This document shows positions 36,122 through 43,993 of a DNA stretch of 44,113 nucleotides, piece by piece (the stretch's first letter is position 1; every line of letters begins with the position of its first letter). The notes below the pieces were generated by a model. It was not told where the DNA came from. It saw only the letters and a list, made by a program, of their open reading frames with translations, and ran no database searches. Source of the stretch: an uncultured Opitutia bacterium. GTDB lineage: Bacteria > Verrucomicrobiota > Verrucomicrobiia > Opitutales > Opitutaceae. The translations under genes were made by a program, and so were the position numbers. The DNA lies in NCBI GenBank assembly GCA_903855985.1, contig CAIOAO010000012.1, positions 1 to 44,113 of the forward strand, given 5' to 3'.

Positions 36122-37446
36122 TTCCGAAGGACCGTGGCGGCGGGTCCCGCCGTGCGCTCGTGATCCCGCAGCGCGTCGACGTTTGCCTCCACCTTGAGAA
36201 TGATCTCGGCCATGCGGGCCACCATGGCCTCGTTCGGCGCCACCATGTCAAAGAGCATCTCCACCGCATGGGCGACGCGCCAGCGCGCGTTCGGCAGCGC
36301 CTGGTTGCGGTAGTCCACCTTGGCCGCCTCAAGCGCCGACAGCCAGTTGACGCGCGGGCCCCGGTAATCCTGCCAGTGCAGGCGCTTCCAGTCCGAGATG
36401 ACCGACGGTACATAACCCATGCAGAACAGCCCCTCCGCCTTGATCGCCGCGGCAAACGTGTCGCGCGTGATGCCCGCGGCGTCGGAGTCAAAAGTGAACG
36501 ACATCAGGTGGAACGAGGGCTTTGAGCCCGGCGCGAAGACCGGCATCTTCAGGTATTTGGCCGAGGCGAGGTGCGAGCGCAGGAGATCGGCGTGGCGGCG
36601 GCGCTCGGACAACTCGGCGTCGAGCTTGGCGAACTGCTCGGTGAGCAGCACCACGTTAAACGGCGTGACGCGATAAGTGTAGACGAGCGAATCGAGATAC
36701 GGCTTCAGGTCGTCCGGCATGCCCTCGTCCGTCGAGCGGCCCATGTGCTGGCCGATCATCGCGCCCTTCCAGTAAACCCGCTCGTGCGGCGTGACCATGT
36801 AGCCGGCCTCGGTCGTCGCGAGGACCTTGCCGCCCATGCAGGAGAAGCCCGCGGCGTCGCCGACCGTGCCGACGCGGATGCCCTCGAACTCGGCGCCGTG
36901 CGCCTGGCTGCCGTCCTCGATCAGCATGATCTTGTGCTTGTCCGCGATGGCGCGGAGACGCTTGAGGTTCGCCGGCTGGCCGAACAGGTGCACCGCGAGA
37001 ATCGCCTTGGTGCGGGGCGTGATCGCCGACTCGATTTGCTCGGGATCGATCAGGCCGGTGTCGCGCATGACGTCCACGAACACCGGGATGGCGTTCTGGT
37101 GCAGAATACAGGAAATGGACGCGCCCCAAGTGTACGGCGTCGTGATGACCTCGTCGCCGCAGCAAATCTCAAGACCCGCCAGCGCGGACTGCAAGGCGGC
37201 GTGGCCCGAGCTCGTCGCGAGCACGTGGCGGTTGCCGTGGTACTTCGAGATGACGCCCTCGGCTTCGCCGATCTCCGGCACATGCTTGCGGCCGAGCCCG
37301 TAGAGTTTGCCCTGGCGCAGCATATCGGCGGCGCGCCCGATCGCCTTCTCGGTGAAGGTGGGAAATTTCGGCAAGGTGACCTTCCCGACGGGGGTGCCGC
37401 CCAGCAGGGCGAGTTTCGTGGCAGCGGGGGCAAGGGTAGTGCTCAT
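36118..37446 (-). CDS. DegT/DnrJ/EryC1/StrS-family PLP aminotransferase
   Basis: A 442-residue fold-type I PLP enzyme that typically installs or removes amino groups on sugars or cyclitols. Motifs: SSGHAALQSALAGL (PLP phosphate), TTPYTWGASISCILHQNAIPVFVDV, the EDGSQAHGAEFEG cofactor-binding Asp region and FSCMGGKVLATTEAG, with the Schiff-base Lys at about 207. It starts MSTTLAPAATKLALLGG. It overlaps the downstream ceramidase-like gene by four bases, a two-gene operon. A nested palindrome lies upstream, between it and the divergent PhyH genes. Confidence 0.93.
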   Translation of the reverse strand: MSTTLAPAATKLALLGGTPVGKVTLPKFPTFTEKAIGRAADMLRQGKLYGLGRKHVPEIGEAEGVISKYHGNRHVLATSSGHAALQSALAGLEICCGDEVITTPYTWGASISCILHQNAIPVFVDVMRDTGLIDPEQIESAITPRTKAILAVHLFGQPANLKRLRAIADKHKIMLIEDGSQAHGAEFEGIRVGTVGDAAGFSCMGGKVLATTEAGYMVTPHERVYWKGAMIGQHMGRSTDEGMPDDLKPYLDSLVYTYRVTPFNVVLLTEQFAKLDAELSERRRHADLLRSHLASAKYLKMPVFAPGSKPSFHLMSFTFDSDAAGITRDTFAAAIKAEGLFCMGYVPSVISDWKRLHWQDYRGPRVNWLSALEAAKVDYRNQALPNARWRVAHAVEMLFDMVAPNEAMVARMAEIILKVEANVDALRDHERTAGPAATVLRK

Positions 37447-37536
37447 CCCCTACCCTACCAGTTGCCCCTCATCTGGGCAATGGCCGTCGCTACGAAGCCA
37501 TGTCGAAACTTACGGAAGCCGCCGGACCTGATTTGA

Positions 37537-37725
37537 CCACGGATTGCACGGATTTACACGGATGCAGAGCTCCGATCCACAAACCCGGATTTCTTACAGG
37601 AGGTAACAAAGGGAACGAACAACGAAGCTGACCAGCGTCGCTTCGTTTCCACCGTTACCTCCTGTGCAAATTCAGCTTCCGAAGGTTCGGAAGATAGATC
37701 CGTGTGCATCCGTGTTATCCGCGGT
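37537..37725. repeat. Nested palindrome in the 387-base gap between DegT and PhyH genes
   Basis: This gap (37447-37833) holds no gene. Outer arms 37537-37564 (ACCACGGATTGCACGG) and 37698-37725 are inverted near-copies made of CACGGATT/ATCCGTGT words. Inner arms TTACAGGAGGTAAC (37594-37607) and a GTTACCTCCTGTGCAA stretch (37654-37669) form a second inverted pair, and a GAACGAAGC/GCTTCGTT pair is innermost. The two-tier design equals that of 5061-5235. The rest of the gap runs to a 15-C tract at the PhyH start. Confidence 0.8.
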
Positions 37726-37818
37726 GAAAATTCAGGAAGTTTGGCACCAAAATGACCCCGCAACCCGAATCCGCTTTCTGTCCCCGGCAATTTCCCGCAA
37801 CGTCCCGCAGCTTTCCCT

Positions 37819-37833
37819 CCCCCCCCCCCCCCC
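37819..37833 (+). repeat. 15-base poly-C tract abutting a start codon
   Basis: Fifteen consecutive C end directly before ATG 37834 of the first PhyH gene. There is no Shine-Dalgarno sequence between them. Such tracts change length by slippage and could affect translation start or reading frame. An upstream ATG at 37752 opens a stop-free stretch that is out of frame by one base at this tract length and would be in frame with 14 C. Confidence 0.75.
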
Positions 37834-38673
37834 ATGGCTGAAACCGCTCCCCGCCCCGCCCCGGTCGAAGCCGCCGTCCCCACGGCCGCCGAGAAATTCA
37901 CCTTCGACAACCAGGGCTACCTCGTCCTCGAGAATTTCCTGACGCCCGATCACGTCGCCCGCCTCACCGCCGCCATCCACCGGGCTGTCGCGCGCCGCCG
38001 TGAACTCGTCCGCACTGGCGCGCCGCAGACCGGATTCACCCAGACCAAGAGCGAGAAGAGCACGCGCTTCTTCTACATCCTCGACGACGATCCCCTCTTT
38101 CTCGAACTGCTGGACTGGCCCGCGCTGATGCCCTACGTGCACGCGCTGATCAACCCGAAGCCGCACCACCACGGCTCCGACGTGATCGTTGAACACGGCG
38201 GCGACTTCATGAACCGCCAGGGCGAATGGCACCTGGACGGCCATGACAACGGCTACCGCAACCTCGGGTACCCGATTCCGCTCCTGCAGCTCAAGGTCGG
38301 CTTTTATATCTCGGACATGACCGCGCCGTGGCAGGGCAACCTCACCGTCGTGCCCGGCAGCCACAAGGCCCGGCTCGAGCCCACCGAGGCGGACCGCCAG
38401 CGCCGTGACTTCTTCCCCGGCGCCGTGCAGGTCTGCGCCCCCGCCGGCACCGCGATCCTGTTCCACAACGCCCTCTGGCACACCGCCGCGCCCTATTCCG
38501 GTCCGGAGCGCGGACGCACGATGATCTATACTGCCTACGAGCACCCGTGGATGGTCGGCTCGCAGGAGCACTGGGGCTACACCAAGGAATTCTACAACCA
38601 GCGCCTCTCCCCCGCGCAGCGGAAACTTTTTCACGGCTTCGTCTTCGACCCGCCGGAACAGCGCTGGGGTTGA
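37834..38673 (+). CDS. Phytanoyl-CoA dioxygenase (PhyH) family oxygenase, copy 1
   Basis: A 279-residue Fe(II)/2-oxoglutarate-dependent oxygenase. The iron triad is H133 and D135 (EWHLDGHDNG) and H216 (LWHTAAPYSG); the 2-oxoglutarate Arg lies near residue 228 (ERGRTMIY). TVVPGSHK (around 170) is the family's substrate-loop landmark. The N-terminal FLTPDHVARL is typical. Substrate is unknown; family members hydroxylate lipids, ectoine or small metabolites. It is a tandem paralogue of the gene 34 bases downstream, with about four in five residues shared over the C-terminal part. Its start sits directly on a 15-C tract. Confidence 0.88.
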   Translation: MAETAPRPAPVEAAVPTAAEKFTFDNQGYLVLENFLTPDHVARLTAAIHRAVARRRELVRTGAPQTGFTQTKSEKSTRFFYILDDDPLFLELLDWPALMPYVHALINPKPHHHGSDVIVEHGGDFMNRQGEWHLDGHDNGYRNLGYPIPLLQLKVGFYISDMTAPWQGNLTVVPGSHKARLEPTEADRQRRDFFPGAVQVCAPAGTAILFHNALWHTAAPYSGPERGRTMIYTAYEHPWMVGSQEHWGYTKEFYNQRLSPAQRKLFHGFVFDPPEQRWG

Positions 38674-38707
38674 GTACTCCCCACCTCCAGTCCCTGACCC
38701 CACCCCC

Positions 38708-39544
38708 ATGGTTGTCTCCGCTACACCCACCCCCTCCGCGGCGCCGGCTCTGACCGACGCGCAGCGTTTCGCCTTTGAGACAGACGGCTTTCTCGTCGTC
38801 GAAAACTTCCTCACGCCGGACCACGTCGCCCGCCTGACCGACGCCACCCACCGCGCCATCGCCCGTCGCCGTGAACTGGTCCGCACCAACCAAAAGCAGA
38901 CCGGATTCACCCACGCGAAGAGCGAGAAGAGCACGCGGCTGTTCTACATCCTCGACGACGACCCCGCCTTCCTCGAACTCCTCGATTGGCCCGCCATCAT
39001 GCCGTACGTCCACGGCCTGCTAAACAAGATGCCGCACCATTGCGCCTCCGACGTGATCGTCGAGCACGGGGCCGACTTCATGGACCGCAAGGGCGAGTGG
39101 CACATCGACGGGCACGACGACGGCTTCCGCAACCTCGGGGTCCCCATCCCGCTCCTCCAGCTCAAGGTCGGCTACTACCTCTCCGACATGACCGCGCCCT
39201 GGCAGGGCAACCTCGCGGTCCTGCCCGGCAGTCACAAAAGCCGGCTCGCCCCGACCGAGGCTGACCGCCAGCGCCGCGATTTCTTCCCCGGTGTCCACCA
39301 GGTCTGCGCACCGGCCGGCACGATGGTGCTGTTTCACAACGCCCTCTGGCACACCGCCGCGCCCTACTCCGGCCCCGAGCGCGGCCGCACGATGCTCTAT
39401 TACTGCTACGAGCATCCCTGGATGGTTGCGTCCCAGGAACACTGGGGCTACTCGAAGGAATTCTACAACCAGCGCCTCTCCCCCGCGCGCCGGAAATTAT
39501 TCCACGGCTTCGTCTTCGACCCGCCCGAACAGCGCTGGGGCTGA
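38708..39544 (+). CDS. Phytanoyl-CoA dioxygenase (PhyH) family oxygenase, copy 2
   Basis: A 278-residue paralogue of the preceding gene with the same iron triad: H132 and D134 (EWHIDGHDDG) and H215 (LWHTAAPYSG). It shares the ends, including the closing VFDPPEQRWG. Differences cluster in the loop around NKMPHHCASD (NPKPHHHGSD in copy 1) and in the N-terminus, which may mark different substrate specificity. It begins 34 bases after copy 1, so the two are probably co-transcribed. The gene converges on the third PhyH gene, with a palindrome between. Confidence 0.88.
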   Translation: MVVSATPTPSAAPALTDAQRFAFETDGFLVVENFLTPDHVARLTDATHRAIARRRELVRTNQKQTGFTHAKSEKSTRLFYILDDDPAFLELLDWPAIMPYVHGLLNKMPHHCASDVIVEHGADFMDRKGEWHIDGHDDGFRNLGVPIPLLQLKVGYYLSDMTAPWQGNLAVLPGSHKSRLAPTEADRQRRDFFPGVHQVCAPAGTMVLFHNALWHTAAPYSGPERGRTMLYYCYEHPWMVASQEHWGYSKEFYNQRLSPARRKLFHGFVFDPPEQRWG

Positions 39545-39552
39545 AAAATCTA

Positions 39553-39600
39553 CCCGCGGTTGACGGATTGGAATCCGCGCCTATCCGCGCAATCCGCGGG
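39553..39600. repeat. Imperfect palindrome between convergent PhyH genes
   Basis: Left arm 39553-39568 (CCCGCGGTTGACGGAT) and right arm 39583-39600 (ATCCGCGCAATCCGCGGG) are inverted near-copies of the same words seen at 5061-5235. Possibly a terminator for copy 2. Confidence 0.65.
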
Positions 39601-39635
39601 AAGGTATCCCGAGGTTCGGCAGCCCTGCCCTGAAC

Positions 39636-40565
39636 CTACTTTTTCTTCTTCGCCTTCGCCGCCTTTGCCTTCTTCGGCTGCCAGGCATCCCCGAGCGTGA
39701 ATTTCCGCGGATCCACCGGCTCCACCAGCGTGCGGTACTTCGGCGCGCGCGTCCAATGTGCCTTGCCGTAGAAAAGCGTCTGCAGGTGTTCCGGGATCTG
39801 CGCCTTGAACTCCGGGCTCAGATCGCCGCCATCCCAGTACGGGAACTGCCGGGTGCCATAGCCGCACACGATGATGGCCCGCTCGCGGTCGCTTTTGATC
39901 CGACCCGTCGCATGCATCAGCGTCTCGGCAAACAGCAGCGTCGATCCCGCCGGCGCGATCACCTGGTGGATCAGCGAGCGGTCCGCGTACGCGCACGCAA
40001 TCATGTCGTCGTGCGGGATATCCAGCTTGTGGCTGCCCGCGATGACCACCGTGCCGCCGTCGTCCGGCCCGAGCTCGGTCAGATTCGTCAGCGTCTTCAC
40101 AAAGCTGCAGTGAAACAGCCCGTTCTTCGTGTGCGTGCCGTACGGCACGTCCATGCCGAGGTGCAGGTCAAACTTGGGGTTGGCCTCGAACTTGTCGTCG
40201 GGGTTCCGGCTGTTGATGTGCGCGTTGAGCTCCACCATCCGCGCCTCGCCGCCGATGACCTCCTCCGCCATGCCCACCAGCCGCGGATGCGCCGCGTAGG
40301 CCGCGATGACGGGATCCGCCTCGCGGATCGTCGCCATGAAAACGTGGTGCGGCTTGTCGATGAGGAAATAGGGCTCGGACGGACTCGGCTGGTAGCCCTT
40401 GGGCCGCGCCCGCAGGTCGCGCTTCAGCTGCTGCAGCGCGGACTTGATCGTCTCGCACTCATCGTGGCTCAGCACGCCGGGCACGACCACGTAGCCAAAC
40501 ACTTCAAAGTGATAGCGCTGGGCCGGGGTCAGGGCGGGAAAAGGGCGTTCGAAGACGGGGGGCAT
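39636..40565 (-). CDS. PhyH-family oxygenase-like protein with HxG in place of HxD
   Basis: A 309-residue PhyH-fold protein started at ATG 40565 (MPPVFERPFPALTPAQRYHFE). The landmark VVIAGSHKLDI is present near residue 174. Aligning this landmark with the tandem PhyH copies puts H135 where HxD starts (KFDLHLGMDV), but residue 137 is Gly, not Asp; an Asp follows only at 139. The distal H218 (LMHATGRI) and the Arg at about 227-229 are kept. HxG/HxA sites occur in Fe/2-oxoglutarate halogenases, so unusual chemistry or loss of normal hydroxylation is possible. From memory, related environmental PhyH proteins also carry LHGG here. The C-terminus is Lys/Ala-rich (KKAKAAKAKKKK). It lies 32 bases after the AraC gene on the same strand. 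Confidence 0.8.
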   Translation of the reverse strand: MPPVFERPFPALTPAQRYHFEVFGYVVVPGVLSHDECETIKSALQQLKRDLRARPKGYQPSPSEPYFLIDKPHHVFMATIREADPVIAAYAAHPRLVGMAEEVIGGEARMVELNAHINSRNPDDKFEANPKFDLHLGMDVPYGTHTKNGLFHCSFVKTLTNLTELGPDDGGTVVIAGSHKLDIPHDDMIACAYADRSLIHQVIAPAGSTLLFAETLMHATGRIKSDRERAIIVCGYGTRQFPYWDGGDLSPEFKAQIPEHLQTLFYGKAHWTRAPKYRTLVEPVDPRKFTLGDAWQPKKAKAAKAKKKK

Positions 40566-40597
40566 AAAAATGGATTTGGGCGGGTGCCGGGTGCAGC

Positions 40598-41482
40598 TCA
40601 AGGGGATTTCGCCAGCCACGCCCGCGGCGAGCGGCCTGTCACCCGCTTGAACGCCCGGCTGAACGTGAACGGATCCGCAAACCCCAGCTCCAACGCCACC
40701 GCCTTCACGCTCGCCTCCGGCTGACGCAGCCGGCGCTGGGCCAGCGCGACGCGCTCCACGAGGATAAAGCGCCCGAGCGGCGTACCCGTCTCGGCGCGAA
40801 ACAGGCTCGTGAGATAATTCGGCGACACGTGCACCGCCTGCGCCACCTCCGCGAGCGTGAGCGCCCGGCCGGTGTTTGCCCGCACATGGTCCGCCGCGCG
40901 CCGCACGAGCTGTGCCCGTGTGTCGAGCTGGGCCTCACCGCCGTCCAGCACGCGGCGGTACAACGCCAGCGTGAGTGAGAGCATCGCCTCGCGCAGCACC
41001 TCCGGGTCCGGCCGGCGGGGCGACGCCGCCAGTCCGCGCAGCACCGCCAGTTTTTCCCGCGCATCCGCCGGCAGGAGCGCCAAATTCATCAGGTGCTCCA
41101 TCGCGAAGCCGCCGCGACGGGCGTAGCGGGTGACGTGCAGCCGCGGTTCCGCCTCGTTGAGGCTCCACCACGCCAGCCGGTAGCCCTCGCCGGGCCGGAC
41201 GTAGGCCTCGGCGTGCGGCAGTCCCGCCGGCAGCACGACCAGGTCACCCGCCTGCAGCACGCAGCCCGTGTGCTCGAAACTGAACCGGCAGCGTCCCTCG
41301 AGCAGCAGGCAGAGCTCGGCGTGGTCGTGCGCGTGGTCCTCGCCGTAGAGCACCGGTGAAAACCGCATCTTGTGCCGCCGGTCCTGCGGCCGGGTCCCGC
41401 GCCACGGGCCCAAGACGCGGCCGGCGTCGAGTTTCCCCAACGCCACCACCAGGTCCTGCCCAAGAAAGCGCGCCAATGCCAC
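40598..41482 (-). CDS. AraC-family transcriptional regulator with N-terminal cupin sensor
   Basis: A DNA-binding regulator with an N-terminal cupin-like ligand domain (LYGEDHAHDHAELCLLLEG, then AGDLVVLPAGLPHAEAYV). The C-terminal half has a double helix-turn-helix: TLAEVAQAVHVSPNYLTSLFRAETG and VKAVALELGFADPFTFSRAFKRVTGRSP. The start is uncertain: GTG 41482 gives 294 residues, while TTG 41551 or GTG 41449 are alternatives. It lies immediately upstream of the HxG PhyH gene and probably controls it, and perhaps the nearby PhyH pair. Its ligand is unknown. Its upstream region borders the composition break. Confidence 0.9.
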   Translation of the reverse strand: MALARFLGQDLVVALGKLDAGRVLGPWRGTRPQDRRHKMRFSPVLYGEDHAHDHAELCLLLEGRCRFSFEHTGCVLQAGDLVVLPAGLPHAEAYVRPGEGYRLAWWSLNEAEPRLHVTRYARRGGFAMEHLMNLALLPADAREKLAVLRGLAASPRRPDPEVLREAMLSLTLALYRRVLDGGEAQLDTRAQLVRRAADHVRANTGRALTLAEVAQAVHVSPNYLTSLFRAETGTPLGRFILVERVALAQRRLRQPEASVKAVALELGFADPFTFSRAFKRVTGRSPRAWLAKSP

Positions 41483-41597
41483 GACAGCGCGATACGGCCC
41501 ACCCCTGAGACAGGCAAAGGCATTTTTACTAACCAAGGTGCGCCCAACCAAACCGGTGCCCGCGAATCACGCGAAAGGACGCGAATCCGAACCCGGT

Positions 41598-41626
41598 GAT
41601 TGAAGATTGAAGATTGAAGATTGAAG
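41598..41626. repeat. Four tandem GATTGAA heptamers at the composition break
   Basis: GATTGAA is repeated four times without interruption (41598-41625) and followed by GG. All sequence before it is GC-rich and all sequence after is AT-rich. Fragments of the palindrome words (CCCGCGAATCACGCG at about 41560-41580) lie just before it, and none occurs after it. Confidence 0.85.
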
Positions 41627-41642
41627 GAAAATAGTGTGGGTC

Positions 41643-42137
41643 TTATTTGTTAATTAAAATATTTTTTGCTAAATTTATTTTTGACGCTAAATAATCAGAC
41701 CCGCCTCGGTCTGGATGATTTTTTTGTATTAATTTACGATGAGCAGCTATGATGCTATCTTTTGAAGCGCCAGGTTTTAAGCCTAATACTTCATAAGCCT
41801 CTTCGACTGACATTTTTCCTTTATTGCTATTATTTTCTTTGCGTTGTGATGAGCTCTTTTTAGAGCCGGAAAAAGAGTGCCACAACCTTTGTATGTGCGG
41901 TGCATAATTTAGCAGCATCGGTATGAGTCGCATTAGAAAAGCGACAGCTAAACCAATGAGCGCAAACAACCAATTTAAGCGTCCAGTGGCCGTTAAAAGG
42001 AGAACCAAAAAGCCAATAATGCTGAAGATTATGATTTTTGTATATTTTGCGAATAGTGCCGGAGATGTTTTTAGAAATGTTCTACCAGCAAAGTAGATAA
42101 TGATAAGCAAAAATAAAATTAAATAAATTTGAATCAA
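41643..42137 (-). CDS. Membrane-anchored J-domain (DnaJ-like) protein
   Basis: A 164-residue protein with an N-terminal membrane helix (MIQIYLILFLLIIIYFAGRTF) and two further hydrophobic segments (KIIIFSIIGFLVLLLTA; LIGLAVAFLMRLIPML). A Ser/Lys linker leads to a C-terminal J domain with the HPD motif (IQKNHPDRGGSD). The J domain stimulates Hsp70/DnaK ATPase; the topology resembles TIM14-type co-chaperones, putting it at the membrane. It is AT-rich and differs sharply in codon use from the rest of the window. It is divergent from mobB, with about 84 bases between. Family assignment is secure; the role is not. Confidence 0.85.
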   Translation of the reverse strand: MIQIYLILFLLIIIYFAGRTFLKTSPALFAKYTKIIIFSIIGFLVLLLTATGRLNWLFALIGLAVAFLMRLIPMLLNYAPHIQRLWHSFSGSKKSSSQRKENNSNKGKMSVEEAYEVLGLKPGASKDSIIAAHRKLIQKNHPDRGGSDYLASKINLAKNILINK

Positions 42138-42221
42138 TACTTTCTCCAGAATTGATGATCTTGAAACAATAATACCTTAGAATAAGGAAACTCACGATAA
42201 CGGTTATATGATTCGCTTATT

Positions 42222-42746
42222 ATGCAACATGCTCTTGTCCCAATATTAGGGTTCTCTGCTTTTAGCGGCACCGGTAAAACTACCTTATTGATACGGTTAA
42301 TTCCAATTTTAAAGCATCATGATTTGCGTATTGGTTTAATCAAGCATAGTCATCATGAATTCCAAATAGACCATCCAGGCAAAGATAGTTTTCGCTTGCG
42401 TGAGGCAGGGGCAGCAACGGTCATGCTCATCTCATCTCATCGTCGTGCCATTATTAGCGAGATTTCACCAACAAGAGAACCCAATCTTGATAATGAATTG
42501 AAGTTGTTAGATCAATCCGGACTTGATTTGATTTTAGTCGAAGGATTCAAAACAGAGCAATTTCCAAAAATTGAATTACACCGTTCTTCACTTAACAAAC
42601 CTTTGCTTTATCCCAATGATCAAAACATCATTGCCATTGCAACTGATACTGTTATGACACTACCAGACAATCTTATTTTATTAGATATAAATGATCCTGA
42701 AATGATAGCAAAATTTATTTTAAAGCAAATGATGGGGCGCCTATGA
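42222..42746 (+). CDS. mobB: Molybdopterin-guanine dinucleotide biosynthesis adaptor protein MobB
   Basis: A GTP-binding accessory protein for MobA in bis-MGD cofactor assembly. The 174-residue product has the P-loop GFSAFSGTGKTTLL near residue 10-24 and the family HSHHEFQIDHPGKDSFRLREAGA region. VEGFKTEQFPKIELHR (Walker B-like VEGFK) follows. It overlaps moeA by four bases (ATGA), so the two are co-translated. AT-rich codon use matches the neighbouring J-domain gene and not the upstream 41 kb. Confidence 0.95.
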   Translation: MQHALVPILGFSAFSGTGKTTLLIRLIPILKHHDLRIGLIKHSHHEFQIDHPGKDSFRLREAGAATVMLISSHRRAIISEISPTREPNLDNELKLLDQSGLDLILVEGFKTEQFPKIELHRSSLNKPLLYPNDQNIIAIATDTVMTLPDNLILLDINDPEMIAKFILKQMMGRL

Positions 42747-43993
42747 TTGATTTGTGTAGCCAAGAATCTAGCCCAATGTTACCTATAGAGGATGCACTGG
42801 CAAGAATTAAAAACACTATACATCCGCTTAAAGCCTCAGAAACAGTTCTTTTAAAAGATGCCTTGGGAAGGATATTATCAGAAGCAGTATATGCGCCAAT
42901 TAATAGCCCTAATGAAACAAATTCTGCTATGGATGGATATGCTTTTTCCAGTGCAGAGATCACTAAAGGACGCGAGTTTAGTCTTAATTTAATTGGCACT
43001 TCTTGGGCGGGCAGGCCATTCAAAGGGGTACTGCAAGCTGGGCAATGCATTCGAGTTTTTACTGGCGCAGTAGTGCCGTCTGAAGCCGACTCCATTATTA
43101 TGCAGGAACACGTTGAGAGCGATGGACAATGGATTCATTTTCCAATTGATACCATCGGAGGCCAACATATTCGAGAAGTAGGTGAAGATATGCGGCAAGG
43201 TTGTTTATTACTTGCTTCACCTAAAAAACTGAATGCCATTGATCTGGGTTTATTAGCCTCTGCCGGTGTTTGTGAAGTGTCGGTTAATAGGCCGGTAAAA
43301 ATAGCCTTTTTTTCAACAGGTGATGAATTAACTGAATTAGGCAAGCCTTTGTTCTCTGGACAAATATATGACAGTAATCGATATGCTTTGCATGGATTAT
43401 TGAATGATATCAATTATATAGCAACAGATATGGGAGTAATTGGAGATGACAAGCAATTACTAGAAGAAAGGTTTATTGAGGCTGCAAAAAATCATGATGT
43501 GTTCATTACAACTGGTGGAGTATCGGTAGGTGAGGCTGATTATGTTAAAGAAATACTTAGTCGTTGTGGTGAAGTCAATTTTTGGAAAATTGCAATTAAA
43601 CCGGGAAAACCATTAGCTTTTGGAAAAATAGGAGACTGTTATTTTTTTGGCTTGCCGGGTAATCCTGTTGCTGTAATAGTGACTTTTCAGTATATAGTTT
43701 CTCCAGCTCTTAAGCACTTATTGGGTGCGACAGAGACAAAAACTATAAAACTCGCTGCGATTTGTACATCAACACTTAAAAAAGCACCCGGCAGACAAGA
43801 ATACCAACGTGGCATACTGACGCAAGATGCCGTCGGTAATTTTTTTGTCGCGTCATCAGGCAAGCAAGGTTCAAATATCATGAAATCATTAAGCGAAGCG
43901 AATTGTTATATCGTTTTGCCAGTTGCTTGTGAAGGTATACAGGCGGGAGAGAGAGTTATGATTGATCTTATCCCCAGTGATGAGTGGATATAA
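42743..43993 (+). CDS. moeA: Molybdopterin molybdenumtransferase MoeA
   Basis: MoeA inserts molybdate into adenylylated molybdopterin to form active Moco. The 416-residue protein has the full domain set: N-terminal MDGYAFSS, the domain around MQEHVESDG, the MoCF_biosynth (MogA-like) core with FFSTGDELTELG, FSGQIYDSNRYAL, TTGGVSVGEADYVKE and GLPGNPVAV, and a C-terminal beta-barrel. It is translationally coupled to mobB. Together with mobB it supports molybdenum cofactor synthesis in whatever organism this AT-rich segment belongs to. Confidence 0.97.
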   Translation: MIDLCSQESSPMLPIEDALARIKNTIHPLKASETVLLKDALGRILSEAVYAPINSPNETNSAMDGYAFSSAEITKGREFSLNLIGTSWAGRPFKGVLQAGQCIRVFTGAVVPSEADSIIMQEHVESDGQWIHFPIDTIGGQHIREVGEDMRQGCLLLASPKKLNAIDLGLLASAGVCEVSVNRPVKIAFFSTGDELTELGKPLFSGQIYDSNRYALHGLLNDINYIATDMGVIGDDKQLLEERFIEAAKNHDVFITTGGVSVGEADYVKEILSRCGEVNFWKIAIKPGKPLAFGKIGDCYFFGLPGNPVAVIVTFQYIVSPALKHLLGATETKTIKLAAICTSTLKKAPGRQEYQRGILTQDAVGNFFVASSGKQGSNIMKSLSEANCYIVLPVACEGIQAGERVMIDLIPSDEWI

